Below, in pieces: positions 8,693 to 16,692 of a stretch of DNA of 64,000 nucleotides. The notes under the pieces were generated by a model. It saw nothing but the letters and a program-made list of their open reading frames with translations. It did not search any database and was not told where the DNA came from. The stretch spans positions 186,001 to 250,000 of the forward strand of contig NZ_RAPZ01000013.1 in the NCBI RefSeq assembly GCF_003610375.1, given 5' to 3'. The translations under genes were made by a program, and so were the position numbers. Source of the stretch: Sphingomonas sp. PP-CC-1A-547. GTDB lineage: Bacteria; Pseudomonadota; Alphaproteobacteria; Sphingomonadales; Sphingomonadaceae. Within the stretch, counting starts at the first letter, position 1. Every line of letters starts with the position of its first letter.

Positions 8693-10702
8693 TCACGCGT
8701 CGATCGCTTCCTCGTCCATCCGACCCGCGTTCTCCTGGATGAACGCGAACCTGTGCGCGGGGTTGTTGCCCATCAGGCGGTCGACCAAGTCCTTCACCTG
8801 CGCGCGCTCCTCATATTCCTGCGGGAGCGTGATGCGGAGCATGCCGCGCGTCGCCGGGTCCATCGTGGTTTCGCGGAGCTGGCTCGGGTTCATCTCGCCG
8901 AGGCCCTTGAAGCGGCCGACGTCGACCTTCTTGCCCTTGAAGACGGTGCGTTCGAGTTCGGCGCGATGCGCGTCGTCCCTCGCATAGATGCTCTTGGTGC
9001 CGACGGTGAGGCGATAGAGCGGCGGTTGGGCAAGGTAGAGATGCCCACGCCGGACGAGTTCGGGCATCTCCTGGAAGAAGAACGTCATCAGCAGCGTGGC
9101 GATGTGCGCGCCATCGACGTCGGCGTCGGTCATGATGACGATGCGTTCGTAGCGGAGCGTATCCGGCGTGCAGTCCTTCCGCGTGCCGCAGCCCAGCGCG
9201 AGCGTCAGGTCGGCGATTTCCTGGTTGGCGAAGATCTTGGCGCTGGTCGCCGACGCTACGTTGAGGATCTTGCCGCGGATCGGGAGGATCGCCTGCGTCT
9301 TTCGATCACGCGCCTGCTTGGCCGATCCGCCTGCCGAATCGCCCTCGACGATGAACAGCTCGGTGCCTTCAGGCGAGTTCGCCGAGCAGTCGGTGAGCTT
9401 GCCGGGCAGGCGGAGTTTCCGCGCGGACGTCGCGGTCTTGCGCTTGACGTCGCGTTCCTGCTTGCGGCGCAGGCGTTCGTCCATCCGCTCCAGCACATAG
9501 TTCAGCAGCGCCTTGCCGCGCTCCATGTTGTGGCTGAGGAAATGGTCGAAATGATCGCGCACCGCCTTCTCGACGAGGCCGGCGGCTTCGGGGCTGGTGA
9601 GGCGATCCTTGGTCTGGCTCTGGAATTGCGGCTCGCGGATGAAGACCGACAGCATCAACTCGCTGCCGACCATGACGTCGTCCGCGCTGATATCCTTGGT
9701 CTTCTTGTTGCCGACGAGATCGCCGAACGCGCGCAGGCCGCGGACCAGTGCCTGGCGCAGGCCTTGCTCATGCGTGCCGCCGTCGGGGGTCGGGATGGTG
9801 TTGCAATACCAGCTATACGAGCCGTCGCTCCACAGCGGCCATGCGACCGCCCATTCGACGCGGCCCTGGGTTTCGCCGTTCGCGCTCGGGAAGTCCTGCG
9901 AGCCGGAGAAGAAGTCGGAGGTCGCGCACTCGCGGCCGGCGATCTGGTCGCGGAGGTGGTCGGCCAGGCCGCCGGGGAACTGGAACACGGCCTGTGCGGG
10001 GGTGTCGTCACCGATCAGGTCGGGGGCGCAGTGCCAGCGGATCTCGACGCCCGCGAACAGATACGCCTTGGAGCGGACGAGCTTGTAGAGGCGCTGCGGC
10101 TTGAAGTTCAGTTCGGTGCCGAAGATTTCGGTATCGGGTGTGAAGGCGACGCTGGTGCCGCGACGGTTGGGCGTGGGGCCGAGATGCTCGATCGGACCGA
10201 GCGTCAGGCCCTTGGCGAAGCGCTGGCGGTACAGTTGGCGGTCGCGCGCGACTTCGACGACGGTGTCGGACGAGAGCGCATTGACGACGCTGATGCCCAC
10301 CCCGTGCAGGCCGCCCGATGTCGCATAGGCCTTGCCGGCGAACTTGCCGCCCGAGTGGAGCGTCGAGAGGATCACCTCCAGCGCGGACTTGTCAGGGAAC
10401 TTCGGGTGCGGATCGACGGGGATGCCGCGGCCATTGTCGACGATCGTGAGGCGGTTGTTCGCCTCCAGCGTGACTTCGATGCGCGTCGCGTGGCCGGCGA
10501 CCGCCTCGTCCATCGCGTTGTCGAGTACTTCGGCGGCGAGATGATGCAGCGCGCGCTCGTCGGTGCCGCCGACATACATGCCGGGACGGCGGCGTACGGG
10601 TTCGAGGCCTTCGAGCACCTCGATCGACGACGCGTCATAGGTGTTGGCGGCGGTTTTGCCGGCGCCGGGCGTCGAGGGGGACGCGAACAGATCTTCAGCC
10701 AT
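8693..10702 (-). CDS. parE: DNA topoisomerase IV subunit B
   Basis: ParE is the ATPase subunit of topoisomerase IV, which decatenates daughter chromosomes together with ParC. The GHKL ATPase part shows DNAMDEA, DNGRGIP and GGLHGVG; the TOPRIM part shows EGDSAGG and the metal motif DADVDGAH. At 669 residues it has ParE size, and it lacks the long insert of many GyrB proteins. The frame is open far upstream over a divergent gene; the ATG at 10702 gives the usual short leader before the ATPase domain. No clear ribosome site is visible. It is divergent from the beta-barrel gene. Confidence 0.95.
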   Translation of the reverse strand: MAEDLFASPSTPGAGKTAANTYDASSIEVLEGLEPVRRRPGMYVGGTDERALHHLAAEVLDNAMDEAVAGHATRIEVTLEANNRLTIVDNGRGIPVDPHPKFPDKSALEVILSTLHSGGKFAGKAYATSGGLHGVGISVVNALSSDTVVEVARDRQLYRQRFAKGLTLGPIEHLGPTPNRRGTSVAFTPDTEIFGTELNFKPQRLYKLVRSKAYLFAGVEIRWHCAPDLIGDDTPAQAVFQFPGGLADHLRDQIAGRECATSDFFSGSQDFPSANGETQGRVEWAVAWPLWSDGSYSWYCNTIPTPDGGTHEQGLRQALVRGLRAFGDLVGNKKTKDISADDVMVGSELMLSVFIREPQFQSQTKDRLTSPEAAGLVEKAVRDHFDHFLSHNMERGKALLNYVLERMDERLRRKQERDVKRKTATSARKLRLPGKLTDCSANSPEGTELFIVEGDSAGGSAKQARDRKTQAILPIRGKILNVASATSAKIFANQEIADLTLALGCGTRKDCTPDTLRYERIVIMTDADVDGAHIATLLMTFFFQEMPELVRRGHLYLAQPPLYRLTVGTKSIYARDDAHRAELERTVFKGKKVDVGRFKGLGEMNPSQLRETTMDPATRGMLRITLPQEYEERAQVKDLVDRLMGNNPAHRFAFIQENAGRMDEEAIDA

Positions 10703-10861
10703 GGAGGGAACGTAGCCGCAGGCGTCGGACAAAGCCACAGGCTCCGTTTGTTCTCCCTGTGATGCAAAAGTCACATTGATATAGATTGTTGCTTTGGGGG
10801 GATAACTTTCGCGGAACCGGCCGTTTATGAAAAACCTGTCATGAAGTTTCCGGGAGTGAAT

Positions 10862-11719
10862 ATGAATAAGACGATGATGGTGGCGCTCGCTGGCGCCGCT
10901 ACGCTGGGTTTTGCCGCAATGCCTGTCGCGGCACAGGAGATCACCGAAGACGCACCGTTCAGCGGCATCTATTTCGGTGCGGCCGGTGGCTATGACGTGC
11001 AGCCGAACGACGAAGGTTCGTCGATCCTGTTTGATCGCAACCTCGATGGCCGCTTCGGCGATGCCGTCACCACGGCTGCTGGCGCAAACGCGTTCTCGCC
11101 AGGCTTCTGCAACGGCGCCGCACGAAGCAGCACGGCTCCTGCCGTCGGTGGCCGTGGCTGCCGCAACGACAAGGACAACACCGCCTATTACGCGCGCGTC
11201 GGCATCGACCAGCAGCGTGGCAACATCGTCGTCGGCGTCGTCGGCGAGTTCGGCAAGTCGAACATCCGCGACAGCGTCACCGCCTTCTCGACCACGCCCG
11301 CCTTCTACACGATGACGCGCGACCTCGACTGGGAGGCCTCGATCCGCGGCCGTGTGGGCTATGCGGTCAACACGACGCTGTTCTATGGCACTTTCGGCCC
11401 GGGCTACGCGCGCATCAATCGCGATTTCTATTCGAGCAACACCGCCAACGCCTATGCGCAGAGCGGCAAGAAGAACCAGTTCGGCATCACCGGCGGCGGT
11501 GGCATCGAGCAGAAGCTCGGCAAGAACATCTCGGTCGGCATGGAATACATGTTCCACCAGTATCAGGACGACGACGCCCGCGTTCTCGTCACGCGCGGCA
11601 CGCAGCCGGCGAACAACCCGTTCGTGCTCGCGCCGAACACGGCAGGTACCGCGTTCAAGCGCTCGGATGACAACTTTCGTTGGCACAGCCTGCGCGGCAC
11701 GGTTGCGTTTAGGTTTTAA
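10862..11719 (+). CDS. Outer-membrane beta-barrel protein (Opa/porin-like)
   Basis: The 285-residue product has a signal peptide (MNKTMMVALAGAATLGFAAMPVAA) followed by alternating strands such as GIYFGAAGGYDV, AYYARVGIDQQ and SIRGRVGYAVN. It ends in VAFRF, the terminal phenylalanine signature recognised by the BAM complex. This fits the small OmpA/Opa-type barrels of alphaproteobacteria. The ATG at 10862 is preferred over 10841 because GGGAG lies seven bases before it. The gene is followed immediately by a duplicated structured element and a terminator (11720-11866). Ligand and role are unknown. Confidence 0.85.
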   Translation: MNKTMMVALAGAATLGFAAMPVAAQEITEDAPFSGIYFGAAGGYDVQPNDEGSSILFDRNLDGRFGDAVTTAAGANAFSPGFCNGAARSSTAPAVGGRGCRNDKDNTAYYARVGIDQQRGNIVVGVVGEFGKSNIRDSVTAFSTTPAFYTMTRDLDWEASIRGRVGYAVNTTLFYGTFGPGYARINRDFYSSNTANAYAQSGKKNQFGITGGGGIEQKLGKNISVGMEYMFHQYQDDDARVLVTRGTQPANNPFVLAPNTAGTAFKRSDDNFRWHSLRGTVAFRF

Positions 11720-11866
11720 GGCGAAGGGCGGCCTGCACCAAACTGGTGCAGGACTCGCCCAAGCCCGGCCGGCGCGGCTAGCCGCGGCCGACGACATGGG
11801 CTTTGCCCATGGCTAGCTGATTGAGAAAGGGCCGCTTCCACGCATGGGGAAGCGGCCCTTTTTGAC
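11720..11866 (+). ncRNA. Candidate structured 3'-UTR RNA element, copy 1
   Basis: Six bases after the beta-barrel stop codon begins a 92-base element (11726-11817) that is 87/92 identical to the copy following gcrA on the other strand. It can fold as (i) GGGCG/CGCCC enclosing CCTGCACCA/TGGTGCAGG, (ii) CGGCC/GGCCG enclosing GCGG-CTAG-CCGC, and (iii) CATGGGC-TTT-GCCCATG, then a terminator. Of the five differences between copies, two form a compensatory A-T to G-C change in hairpin i and two lie in its loop or bulge. It could be a regulatory 3'-UTR or the source of a small RNA. Confidence 0.55.
11826..11863 (+). terminator. Intrinsic terminator of the beta-barrel transcript
   Basis: AAAGGGCCGCTTCC pairs with GGAAGCGGCCCTTT around an eight-base loop and ends in a T run. 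It forms the last hairpin of the 3'-UTR element, copy 1. Confidence 0.9.
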
Positions 11867-11883
11867 TCCATGCAAAGTTTGTT

Positions 11884-11936
11884 TCCCCGCGAAGGCGGGG
11901 ACCCAGTCTGGGCTCCCGCCTTCGCGGGAGAACAAG
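11884..11936. repeat. Short palindromic repeat, 'CCCGCCTTCGCGGG' family, copy 2
   Basis: CCCCGCGAAGGCGGGG and CTCCCGCCTTCGCGGGAG face each other around CCAGTCTGGG. It lies between the two convergent 3'-UTR elements. Confidence 0.85.
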
Positions 11937-11962
11937 GTGAGGATGCTTGCCCTCAACCGCGT

Positions 11963-12069
11963 CCACCACCCCGGCGAAGGCCGGGGCCCAATTGGTAGAC
12001 GCCGCTAATATAGCGAAGCACGCAGTTACTATAACCTTCCCAATTGGGCCCCGGCCTTCGCCGGGGTGG
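11963..12069. repeat. Paired inverted repeat, 'CCACCCCGGCGAAGGCCGGG' family, copy 1
   Basis: The left arm CCACCCCGGCGAAGGCCGGG, continuing into GCCCAATTGG, is mirrored by CCAATTGGGC and CCCGGCCTTCGCCGGGGTGG, with a spacer of about 45 bases. Further copies are at 15205 and 52711. With its neighbours it fills the 504-base gap between the beta-barrel gene and gcrA; no protein-coding gene is seen there. Confidence 0.9.
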
Positions 12070-12076
12070 AGCCCGT

Positions 12077-12223
12077 TTGGAAAAAGCCGCTTCCTCGCCC
12101 GAGGAAACGGCCTTTTCTATGTCACGCTAGCCATGGGCAAAGCCCATGTCGTCGGTCGCGGCTAGCCGCGCCGGCCGGGCTTGGGCGTGTCCTGCGCCAG
12201 GTTGGCGCAGGCCGCCCGGCGCC
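12077..12223 (-). ncRNA. Candidate structured 3'-UTR RNA element, copy 2
   Basis: This is the reverse-strand counterpart of the element at 11720-11866. It begins six bases after the gcrA stop (GGCGCC, against GGCGAA in copy 1). The 92-base core is 12217 down to 12126. The first hairpin here is CCTGCGCCA/TGGCGCAGG, with the pair A-T of copy 1 replaced by G-C, and the third hairpin CATGGGC-TTT-GCCCATG is identical. Hairpin ii carries one mismatch (GACCG instead of GGCCG). A terminator follows at 12081-12116. Confidence 0.55.
12081..12116 (-). terminator. Intrinsic terminator of the gcrA transcript
   Basis: On the reverse strand AAAAGGCCGTTTCCTC pairs with GAGGAAGCGGCTTTTT (two G-T wobbles) around a GGGC loop. 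It has the same CCGCTTCC-type core as the terminator of copy 1. Confidence 0.88.
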
Positions 12224-12982
12224 TCACCTAGGCCGCGGACCGCCGAACGGCAGCGGCGGAGTCGGACGACGATCGCGACGCGGGAGCTGCGCCTGATACG
12301 CGTGGCCGCAATGGTCGACGCAATACGGGAAGCCGGGGTTCACCGCCTTGCCGCAAAAGTGGAAGTCGGGCTCGCCGGGATGGCCGAGCGGCCATTTGCA
12401 GATGCGGTCGTTCAGTTCGAGCAGGCTCGTCTTGTTGGCCATCTCGGCCGACGGCTTGGCGGGCACGAGGCGACGCGGCGGGGCCGGCGTGCTCGGTGGC
12501 TGCTGCTCGCCGGGTGCCTGGCGGAGGAAGCCGCCGGGACCGACCGAGCGCAGGATCGGCTGCGGCGCACGGACAGGTGCGACGACCGCCGGAGCAGCCT
12601 CGTCCTCATCCTCGTCTTCATCGTCCTCAGGCTCTTCGGCGACCGGCTCTGGCTCGACCGGTGCCGCGGGCTTGGCCGCTGCCACGACGGGCGCTGCGAC
12701 CGGGGCAGGCTTCGGGGCCTCGACCTCAACCGGCTCCGGTGCCGCGACCGGCTCAGGGGCTGCCGCAGCAGCCGACGCCGTTGCCTCGGCCGCAGCCGCC
12801 GCCTTAGCCTCGGGATCGTTCGGCTTCACCGGCGACGGGCGCGCCTGTAGCTCGAGGCGATGCGCCTTGCCGATGACGGCGTTGCGGCTGACGCCACCCA
12901 GTGCTTCGGCGATCTGGCTGGCGGTCTGGCCGGCCTCCCACATCGTCTTGAGCGTCGCGATGCGCTCGTCGGTCCAGGACAT
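12224..12982 (-). CDS. gcrA: GcrA-type cell-cycle transcription regulator
   Basis: GcrA binds sigma70-RNA polymerase and methylated GANTC sites to drive S-phase genes in alphaproteobacteria. The N-terminal DNA-binding segment (MSWTDERIATLKTMWEAGQ, then VSRNAVIGKAHRL) and the C-terminal cysteine-rich segment (CKWPLGHPG, FCGKAV, YCVDHCGHAYQ) are both clear. Between them lies a long Ala/Pro/Glu linker with an acidic run EEPEDDEDEDEDE, making the protein 252 residues against roughly 170 in Caulobacter. The stop codon is followed directly by the duplicated 3'-UTR element, which is unusual for a master regulator. Confidence 0.93.
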   Translation of the reverse strand: MSWTDERIATLKTMWEAGQTASQIAEALGGVSRNAVIGKAHRLELQARPSPVKPNDPEAKAAAAAEATASAAAAAPEPVAAPEPVEVEAPKPAPVAAPVVAAAKPAAPVEPEPVAEEPEDDEDEDEDEAAPAVVAPVRAPQPILRSVGPGGFLRQAPGEQQPPSTPAPPRRLVPAKPSAEMANKTSLLELNDRICKWPLGHPGEPDFHFCGKAVNPGFPYCVDHCGHAYQAQLPRRDRRPTPPLPFGGPRPR

Positions 12983-13047
12983 GTTCGTTCCTTAGTCTTG
13001 CTCAGCCGGGTTGCGGGCGGCAGCGGCAGCGATTACCCGCAACGCCT

Positions 13048-13902
13048 ATGAGCAGCCAGCCCCCAATCGGTGAAATCCATTCGGCGGTGCATTCCGCCCC
13101 CGGCGTTCCCGTCATAAAGAGCGTGAACTGGGAGGGATTGCGAACCCTCTATATCAAGGAGGTGCGCCGGTTCTTCAAGGTGCAGCTTCAGACGGTGTGG
13201 GCGCCGGCGATCACGACGCTGCTGTTTCTGATCGTGTTCACCATCGCAACCGGCGCAAAGAGCCCGGTTCCGGTCGACGGCCAGATCGTCGCGTTCGCCG
13301 ATTTCATCGCGCCGGGGCTGATCATCGCGCAGGGCATGATGGGCCCGGCGTTCGCCAATGCGAGCTTCTCGCTGCTGGTCGGCAAGATGCAGGGCACGAT
13401 CGTCGATTATCTCCAGCCGCCTTTGTCGACGGGTGAATTGCTCGGCGCGCTGGTCGGTGGCGCCGTCACCCGCGCGGTCATCGTCGGGATCGTCGTTTGG
13501 GCGGCGATGGCGCTGTACCCGGGTGTGCACGTGACCCCCCATGCGCCGCTCGCGATCATCTGGTTCGGGTTGCTGGGCGCGACGTTCCTCGCGCTGCTCG
13601 GCGTGCTGACGTCGATTTGGGCGGACAAGTTCGATCATGCCGCGGCGGTCACCAACTTCGTGATCGCACCGTTGTCGCTGCTGTCGGGGACGTTCTACTC
13701 GGTCGACAAGCTCGCGCCGGCGTTCCGCGCGTTCAGCCATGCGAACCCGTTCTTCTATATCATCTCGGGCTTTCGCTACGGGTTTCTGGGTATCGCCGAC
13801 TCGCCGGTGATGATCGGCGGAATCGTGATACTCGTGATCGACTTGGTGCTGGCGACGCTCTGCTACCGGTTGCTGAAGAGCGGTTGGAAGCTGAAGAACT
13901 GA
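13048..13902 (+). CDS. ABC-2 type transporter permease
   Basis: The 284-residue protein has an N-terminal cytoplasmic stretch followed by about six membrane segments (for example ITTLLFLIVFTIAT, VIVGIVVWAAMALY, IIWFGLLGATFLALLGVLTS, GIVILVIDLVLATLCY). The motif around HANPFFYIISGFRYGFLG is typical of YadH/NodJ-like ABC-2 permeases that export polysaccharides, lipids or drugs. No ATPase gene lies next to it, so the partner must be elsewhere. Its stop overlaps the next start (TGATG at 13900), so it is translationally coupled to the downstream hydrolase. It is divergent from gcrA. Confidence 0.88.
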   Translation: MSSQPPIGEIHSAVHSAPGVPVIKSVNWEGLRTLYIKEVRRFFKVQLQTVWAPAITTLLFLIVFTIATGAKSPVPVDGQIVAFADFIAPGLIIAQGMMGPAFANASFSLLVGKMQGTIVDYLQPPLSTGELLGALVGGAVTRAVIVGIVVWAAMALYPGVHVTPHAPLAIIWFGLLGATFLALLGVLTSIWADKFDHAAAVTNFVIAPLSLLSGTFYSVDKLAPAFRAFSHANPFFYIISGFRYGFLGIADSPVMIGGIVILVIDLVLATLCYRLLKSGWKLKN

Positions 13903-15173
13903 TGCACAGGCTCGCGCTCTGGTTGGTGGCGTTGGCGGTAGCCTTGCTGCCGGTCGGGGCGGTGGCGCAGGGCGCGGTGGCGGACCCGGCGTTGCGGGCG
14001 AAGGCCGATGCGCTGGTCGCGATCCTGGACGGGCGCGGCGCATATGACGCGTATTTTGCGGGGAACTTCCGCGAGAAGGTGCCGAAGGCGCAGTTCTTGG
14101 CGATTGTCGAGCAACTGAAGGCGACGTTGGGCGTGCCGCAGAAGATCGAGTCGTTGACGGCGACGTCGGCATGGTCCGCGGATCTGGTTGTTGGCTATGC
14201 GCGGGGTACGGCGAGCGTTCGGCTGGTGATCGACCCCGCGGCGCCGCATGCCGCGACCGGGTTGCTGATCACCGGCACGGGCGCGCGCGACGATAGCCTC
14301 GCCAAGGTCGAGGCGGAGTTTCGTGCGCTGCCGGGGGCTAGCGGGTTCGGGCTGTATGCACTTGGCGAGGGCAAGCCTGCGCCGATTCTCGAATACCGTG
14401 CCGATGTCGCGGCACCGCTCGGGTCGGCGTTCAAGCTGTGGGTGCTGGCAGAACTGGCGCGTCAGGTTGCGGCGGGCGAACGGCATTGGGATGACGTCGT
14501 GAAGGTCGGGGCGCCGTCCTTGCCGTCTGGGGTGTTGCAGACCTGGCCTGCTGGGTCGCCGGTGACGGTGCAGACGCTGGCGACGATGATGATCTCGATC
14601 AGCGATAATACCGCGACGGATACGCTGCTGACGACGCTCGGACGCGCGAAGGTCGATGCGATGGCGGAGGCGGCGGGTGGCAGCGTGCCGGTGATGACGA
14701 CGCGAGAGATGTTCGTGTTGAAGGGGGATCCCGCGCTGACCAAGGCTTGGGCAGCGGGGTCGGTGGACGAGCGGCGGGCGCTGCTGGTGGACAATGCGGT
14801 GAAGATCGCGACGGCCAAGCTCGATCCTACCGTGTTCGCCGGGAAGCCGGTGGCGATCGACAGCGTCGAGTGGTTTGCGAGTCCTTCGGCGATGGCGGGG
14901 CTGCTGGATCGGTTGCGCGGGGCGGATGCTACGACTCGGGCGGTGCTGGCGGTGAATGCGGGGGTCGATCCGGCGATCGCGAAGCGGTTTGGGTATGTCG
15001 GGTTCAAGGGTGGTGGCGAGCCGGGGGTGCTGACGTTGAACTATCTGGTGCAGGCGAAGGATGGGCGCTGGTATGCGGCGACCGGGAACTGGCACCGGGC
15101 TGATGATGGCGTGAACGAGGTTCGGTTTGCGGGGCTAATGGGGCGAGCGCTGGCGTTGTTGGCAGCGCGGTAG
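13902..15173 (+). CDS. Class A beta-lactamase-fold serine hydrolase, exported
   Basis: The 423-residue protein has a signal peptide (MHRLALWLVALAVALLPVGAVA). An N-terminal domain of about 130 residues precedes a beta-lactamase-like domain carrying S175-A-F-K178 (SXXK), SDN in ISISDNTATD and KGG in FKGGGEPG, the three active-site motifs of this fold. It may be a penicillin-interacting enzyme, esterase or beta-lactamase; the two-domain layout is unlike small secreted class A enzymes. The ATG overlaps the stop of the ABC permease by one base, suggesting a functional link at the envelope. Confidence 0.82.
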   Translation: MHRLALWLVALAVALLPVGAVAQGAVADPALRAKADALVAILDGRGAYDAYFAGNFREKVPKAQFLAIVEQLKATLGVPQKIESLTATSAWSADLVVGYARGTASVRLVIDPAAPHAATGLLITGTGARDDSLAKVEAEFRALPGASGFGLYALGEGKPAPILEYRADVAAPLGSAFKLWVLAELARQVAAGERHWDDVVKVGAPSLPSGVLQTWPAGSPVTVQTLATMMISISDNTATDTLLTTLGRAKVDAMAEAAGGSVPVMTTREMFVLKGDPALTKAWAAGSVDERRALLVDNAVKIATAKLDPTVFAGKPVAIDSVEWFASPSAMAGLLDRLRGADATTRAVLAVNAGVDPAIAKRFGYVGFKGGGEPGVLTLNYLVQAKDGRWYAATGNWHRADDGVNEVRFAGLMGRALALLAAR

Positions 15174-15204
15174 GCTAGCTTATCTAAAGAGCCACTAATC
15201 CGTG

Positions 15205-15313
15205 CCACCACCCCGGCGGAGGCCGGGGCCCAGTTGGGGAACGTAGCCAACTTAGGACAGGGCGCTGTTACGACCTCCTTTCCACCTGGGCCCCGGCCTT
15301 CGCCGGGGTGGTG
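15205..15313. repeat. Paired inverted repeat, 'CCACCCCGGCGGAGGCCGGG' family, copy 2
   Basis: The left arm CCACCCCGGCGGAGGCCGGG, extended by GCCCAGTTGG, mirrors CCCGGCCTTCGCCGGGGTGG on the right. It sits between convergent genes (hydrolase and acetyltransferase). Confidence 0.9.
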
Positions 15314-15340
15314 TTATCAGTGGGAAAAAGCGGCGGTAGC

Positions 15341-15913
15341 TCAGGCTCGTCCGGCCGCCTGCCAGCTATCTGCGCAGAGCCCGTAGATCAGGCTGTCTCG
15401 CAACCCCAGATGCGTTTCCCATTCATCCCGCAGCAAGCGCTCGCGGCGGAAACCAAGGCGCTCCAGCAACAGAATCGATGCGGTATTCTCCGTATCCGCA
15501 TCCGCGAAAACCCGGCTCCGGCCTTCCGCAAACAACCGATCAATCACTGCCGACACAGCCTCACGCGCGATCCCTCGCCCCCACGCCTCGCGCGCGAGGA
15601 TGAAACCGATCTCCGTCACCCCTGCCCCATCGGCCTCGCTGCCCGAGACCCAGCCAATCGCGCGGTCGTCGCCGGTGCGGGTGATCGCCCAGGTACGCTG
15701 GTTGCCCGGCGCGGCTTCCTCGGCGAGGTAGGTGCGGACGTCGTCCACGCTACCGAGCGGACCGTCCGCGGAATAGGCCATCAGCTCCGCGTCGGCGAGC
15801 ATCGGGTGCAATGCAGGCGCATCGCCCTCGACGAGCGGCCGCAACCGCAGCCGACGCGTCTTCAGCACCGGCGATACGCCGGCGCGCCGTGGTCTGCGTC
15901 CGGGTTGCCTCAC
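15341..15913 (-). CDS. GNAT family N-acetyltransferase (RimJ/RimL-like)
   Basis: The product begins LKTRRLRLRPLVEGDAPAL and contains EIGFILAREAWGRGIAREAV, the acetyl-CoA binding A motif (R/Q-x-x-G-x-G/A), then NTASILLLERLGFRRE. It is therefore a GNAT enzyme of the RimJ/RimL-type; the substrate is unknown. The GTG at 15913 overlaps the LysR stop as GTGA and would give 190 residues; a GTG at 15868 is the alternative. It is the last gene of a metZ-apaG-lysR-GNAT series in which every junction overlaps. Confidence 0.82.
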   Translation of the reverse strand: MRQPGRRPRRAGVSPVLKTRRLRLRPLVEGDAPALHPMLADAELMAYSADGPLGSVDDVRTYLAEEAAPGNQRTWAITRTGDDRAIGWVSGSEADGAGVTEIGFILAREAWGRGIAREAVSAVIDRLFAEGRSRVFADADTENTASILLLERLGFRRERLLRDEWETHLGLRDSLIYGLCADSWQAAGRA

Positions 15914-16692
15914 GCGGTCAAGGCATCCACGAGCGCGCGGACTTTCTTCTGGCGCCACTGCGGGAGCGGGGCGACGAGCCAATACCCCCCCTTCGAGGGC
16001 TGCGACTCGCCGATCAGCCGGACGCGGGCCTGCGCAAGGTCGCGGCGGGCGAGCAGTTCGGGAACGGTCGCGCGGCCGAGCCCCGCCGCTGCTGCGTCGA
16101 TCGCGAGCCCGGCGTCGGTGACGCGGACCAGCGCGACGCCGTCCTCACCGGACCATGCGATGGCGGCTTCGCTATCGGTGCCGGGCTTGGCGATCGTCAC
16201 CATACCCTCGGATTCGAGGGCCTCGCCCTCATGCTCGCCCGGGCCATCGCCCCAGCGGATCGCAAGGTCGAGATTGGCTTCGGTGAAATCGACATTCTCG
16301 TCTGCGGTAATTAGCACGAACCGCAGCTCCGAGTCCGCCTCGGCGATCTGGGCAAGCCGCGGCATCAACCACTTCTCAGTCAGGTCGCGCGGCGCGGCGA
16401 TCGTCAGCGATTTCGACGACTGCCCGGCCTGCATCGCCCGCACGGCTTCCTCGAACTGGAGAAAACCGCCGCGCAGCGCGCCGAGGCCAGCTTCCGCTTC
16501 AGGAGTCAGTTCGAGCCCGCGCGTGGTACGGCGGAACAGCACGACGCCGAGCGTATCCTCCAACGCGCGGATCTGCTGGCCGACCGCCGCCGGCGTCACC
16601 GCCAACTCGTCCGCAGCACGCGTAAACGACAGATGCCGCGCCGCCGCATCGAGCACGCGCAGGCCGTTGAGCGGGAGGTGCGTGCGCTTCAA
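15910..16692 (-). CDS. LysR family transcriptional regulator
   Basis: The 260-residue protein begins with a LysR winged helix-turn-helix (LRVLDAAARHLSFTRAADEL, then TPAAVGQQIRALEDTLGVVLFRR), most like the GcvA/AmpR branch, followed by a periplasmic-binding-like effector domain that is somewhat short. Its ATG overlaps the apaG stop as ATGA and its stop overlaps the acetyltransferase GTG. LysR regulators usually sit divergent from their target; here the gene is inside an operon, so its target cannot be read from position. Confidence 0.88.
   Translation of the reverse strand: MKRTHLPLNGLRVLDAAARHLSFTRAADELAVTPAAVGQQIRALEDTLGVVLFRRTTRGLELTPEAEAGLGALRGGFLQFEEAVRAMQAGQSSKSLTIAAPRDLTEKWLMPRLAQIAEADSELRFVLITADENVDFTEANLDLAIRWGDGPGEHEGEALESEGMVTIAKPGTDSEAAIAWSGEDGVALVRVTDAGLAIDAAAAGLGRATVPELLARRDLAQARVRLIGESQPSKGGYWLVAPLPQWRQKKVRALVDALTA

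Noticed and set aside
8588..10762. 724-codon open frame antisense to parE
   Set aside because: It is Arg/Glu/Val-rich, lacks any domain, and mirrors the codon bias of parE; a high-GC shadow.
11884..12069. CRISPR-like array
   Set aside because: The repeats are different palindromic families with no regular spacing and no cas genes nearby.
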